This document shows, in pieces, positions 17,056 through 18,189 of a stretch of DNA of 18,189 nt. Every line of letters begins with the position of its first letter. Positions within the stretch are counted from its first letter, which is position 1. The position numbers and the translations under genes are program-made. The notes beneath the pieces were generated by a model. It ran no database searches. It was not told the origin of the DNA and saw nothing but the letters and a program-made list of their open reading frames with translations. The stretch comes from JBCDCU01 sp039180865 (GTDB taxonomy: Bacteria > Pseudomonadota > Alphaproteobacteria > Rhizobiales > JACESI01): the NCBI GenBank assembly GCA_039180865.1, contig JBCDCZ010000060.1, positions 1-18,189 of the forward strand. The letters are read 5' to 3'.

Positions 17056-17103
17056 AACTATATGGTAGGTAAAGCGTATGCTTTAAAGACGACGCAGTAA
17101 AAT

Positions 17104-17736
17104 TTAGTCGTTCAAAAGAAAGGCTGGCGGATTGTCCGCAATCGTATCCGGTGCTGCTGTCTGATCGTCGCCGTCTTTAGGTTTAGCAGCTTTGGCTTGC
17201 GGAGACCGGGACCGCGGTGGAGCCCTGCGGGACCGAGGCTTGCGCGGCTGCTCGTTTCCATCTTCAGGTGCGCCATTCGCATGCGAAGCAACACCATTTT
17301 GCTGGGAGCCGTTGCCATTCACGGACCCGGCTGCAGACGCATCGTCGCCCGATGCCTCACTTTGCTGCGCAACGACAATCGGATTGTCATCACCATTTTG
17401 CCCGCCGTCAGCTTGAACCTCAGGCTGCGGTTGAGGCGAATCTTGAGGCGGTGACGGTTGCCGACGGTCCTCTTCGCGCTGAGCATTCATCTGGGCATTT
17501 GCCGCCATGATGATGCGATTGTAATGCTCGGCATGCTGGAAGAAATTTTCAGCGGCGATGGAATCGCCTGATGCAAGAGCGTCGCGCGCCAACGTCATAT
17601 ACTTCTCAGCGACGTGCTGCGCGGTACCGCGGACTTTCACGTCCGGTCCATTGCTCTCATATGACCGCGTCAGTGGATTTGGACCCTTGCGGTTTCCACG
17701 CCCGCGGGATCGGTTATTCTTAGAATTCTGCCTCAT
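17104..17736 (-). CDS. DUF4167 domain-containing protein
   Basis: This 210-residue protein has the DUF4167 domain in its first 85 residues: a basic start (MRQNSKNNRSRGRGNRKG), then RSYESNGPDVKVRGTAQHVAEKYMTLARDALASGDSIAAENFFQHAEHYNRII. The rest is low-complexity, rich in Gln, Asn, Ser, Pro and Ala with a basic RKPRSRRAPPRSR patch near 165-177, and is probably disordered. The Arg/Gly/Asn-rich start suggests nucleic-acid binding, but no function has been proven for the family. The family is typical of Hyphomicrobiales and is commonly found between prmC/prfA and clpB; here clpB is present and prmC is not seen in the remaining 450 bases. The start at 17736 gives the expected family N-terminus. 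Confidence 0.9.
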   Translation of the reverse strand: MRQNSKNNRSRGRGNRKGPNPLTRSYESNGPDVKVRGTAQHVAEKYMTLARDALASGDSIAAENFFQHAEHYNRIIMAANAQMNAQREEDRRQPSPPQDSPQPQPEVQADGGQNGDDNPIVVAQQSEASGDDASAAGSVNGNGSQQNGVASHANGAPEDGNEQPRKPRSRRAPPRSRSPQAKAAKPKDGDDQTAAPDTIADNPPAFLLND

Positions 17737-18189
17737 AAACGGCTCTCTGTTCGTGCTGGTTATCTCGAACGGGACCTAATCTTCCCCTAGGCGCGATTAA
17801 CGCCATTTAAAGTCTCTCGCGATTGTTCGGGACGGTGTCCCGGTCATTTGCCAAGTCGCAATGCAACATGCCCCGGCCGTAGTCTTCGACTGACGGTTAA
17901 AGTGGCAAATATCCCTTGCCAAACAAAAAACTTGTATATCGCGCGGCTCGCTTAATCTGCGCGAAGGTTTCCCGTTTTTCGTAAGCGACATAGAGTTGGG
18001 AGAAGCTTTGAAAAAGCCTCAATCCGCCCCTCTTCGATGCTTAGACGGTAGACATTTATCGCTTTCATTCCAAGCAAATTATCGCAAATTCCGGCCTTTT
18101 GCGGAGAATTAGGTTACTTTTTTTCCAAAACATCGAAAGCGTGGCACTTTCGCCATATCTAAGACGCACTCATTGCGCTTGAAGCCTGC
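17737..18189. other. Gene-poor, AT-richer stretch upstream of the DUF4167 gene
   Basis: I find no supportable gene in these 453 bases. The stretch must hold the promoter of the DUF4167 gene, but no convincing -35/-10 pair stands out. It has several A/T runs, an inverted repeat TGGCAA...TTGCCA (17903-17908 and 17916-17921) and a GC-rich patch near 17939-17965. A - strand open frame of 64 codons at 17797-17991 has no good ribosome site and no recognisable product. Confidence 0.5.
18134..18152 (-). terminator. Possible terminator of a - strand gene beyond the window edge
   Basis: CGAAAG (18134-18139) and CTTTCG (18147-18152) form a 6-bp stem with a seven-base loop. On the - strand it is followed by ATGTTTTGG, a short T-run. 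It would fit the end of a leftward gene lying beyond 18189, possibly with its stop codon within the last 40 bases, but no coding sequence can be recognised. Confidence 0.3.

Noticed and set aside
17797..17991. A - strand open frame of 64 codons upstream of the DUF4167 gene.
   Set aside because: There is no plausible ribosome site before its ATG, the predicted protein has no recognisable features, and a frame of this length is expected by chance.

Overview
The window looks like chromosomal DNA of an alphaproteobacterium, most likely of the order Hyphomicrobiales (Rhizobiales). The evidence is gene content and order: tsaD-gpsA followed by YciI-like and EVE-domain genes, a divergent Lrp-family regulator (PutR) facing a fused putA, a DUF4167 RNA-binding-like gene next to clpB, and rppH and a divergent polysaccharide deacetylase on the same strand. 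Most of the window is ordinary housekeeping sequence of moderate-to-high GC. Genus-level placement is not possible from this text alone.

Layout. Positions 135-5778 (+) hold a run of closely spaced or overlapping genes: tsaD (t6A tRNA modification), gpsA (glycerol-3-phosphate dehydrogenase), an exported protein of unknown function, a YciI-like protein, an EVE-domain protein, a small alpha/beta protein, a YcaQ/AlkX-type DNA glycosylase and a DUF1761 membrane protein. From 5775 to 9796 all genes are on the - strand: rppH (mRNA pyrophosphohydrolase), then a four-gene cassette, then a membrane-anchored divergent polysaccharide deacetylase. From 9967 come trmH-like (+), putR (-), putA (+), clpB (-) and a DUF4167 gene (-). 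The last 450 bases hold no gene I can support.

The stretch of most interest is the cassette at 6419-8453. Read in its own direction it encodes a CesT-fold type III secretion chaperone, a 314-residue mono-ADP-ribosyltransferase, an unknown 65-residue protein, and a second and different CesT-fold chaperone. The transferase has an intact R...S-S-S...E-x-E signature and an N-terminus typical of secreted effectors, with an 11-residue amphipathic repeat. Spacing is tight (10 bp, 1 bp, 4-bp overlap), so the four genes read as one operon. It sits between two housekeeping genes that, from what I know of related genomes, are usually neighbours. I infer an orphan type III effector module whose secretion machinery must be encoded elsewhere.

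Regulatory signals seen include a consensus -10 box in the putR-putA divergent region, a strong 11-bp stem-loop between convergent putA and clpB, a candidate promoter with flanking direct repeats ahead of the effector cassette, and a hairpin plus T-run on the + strand at 6315-6355. That last signal implies that the 135-5778 transcript may run antisense through the whole of rppH.
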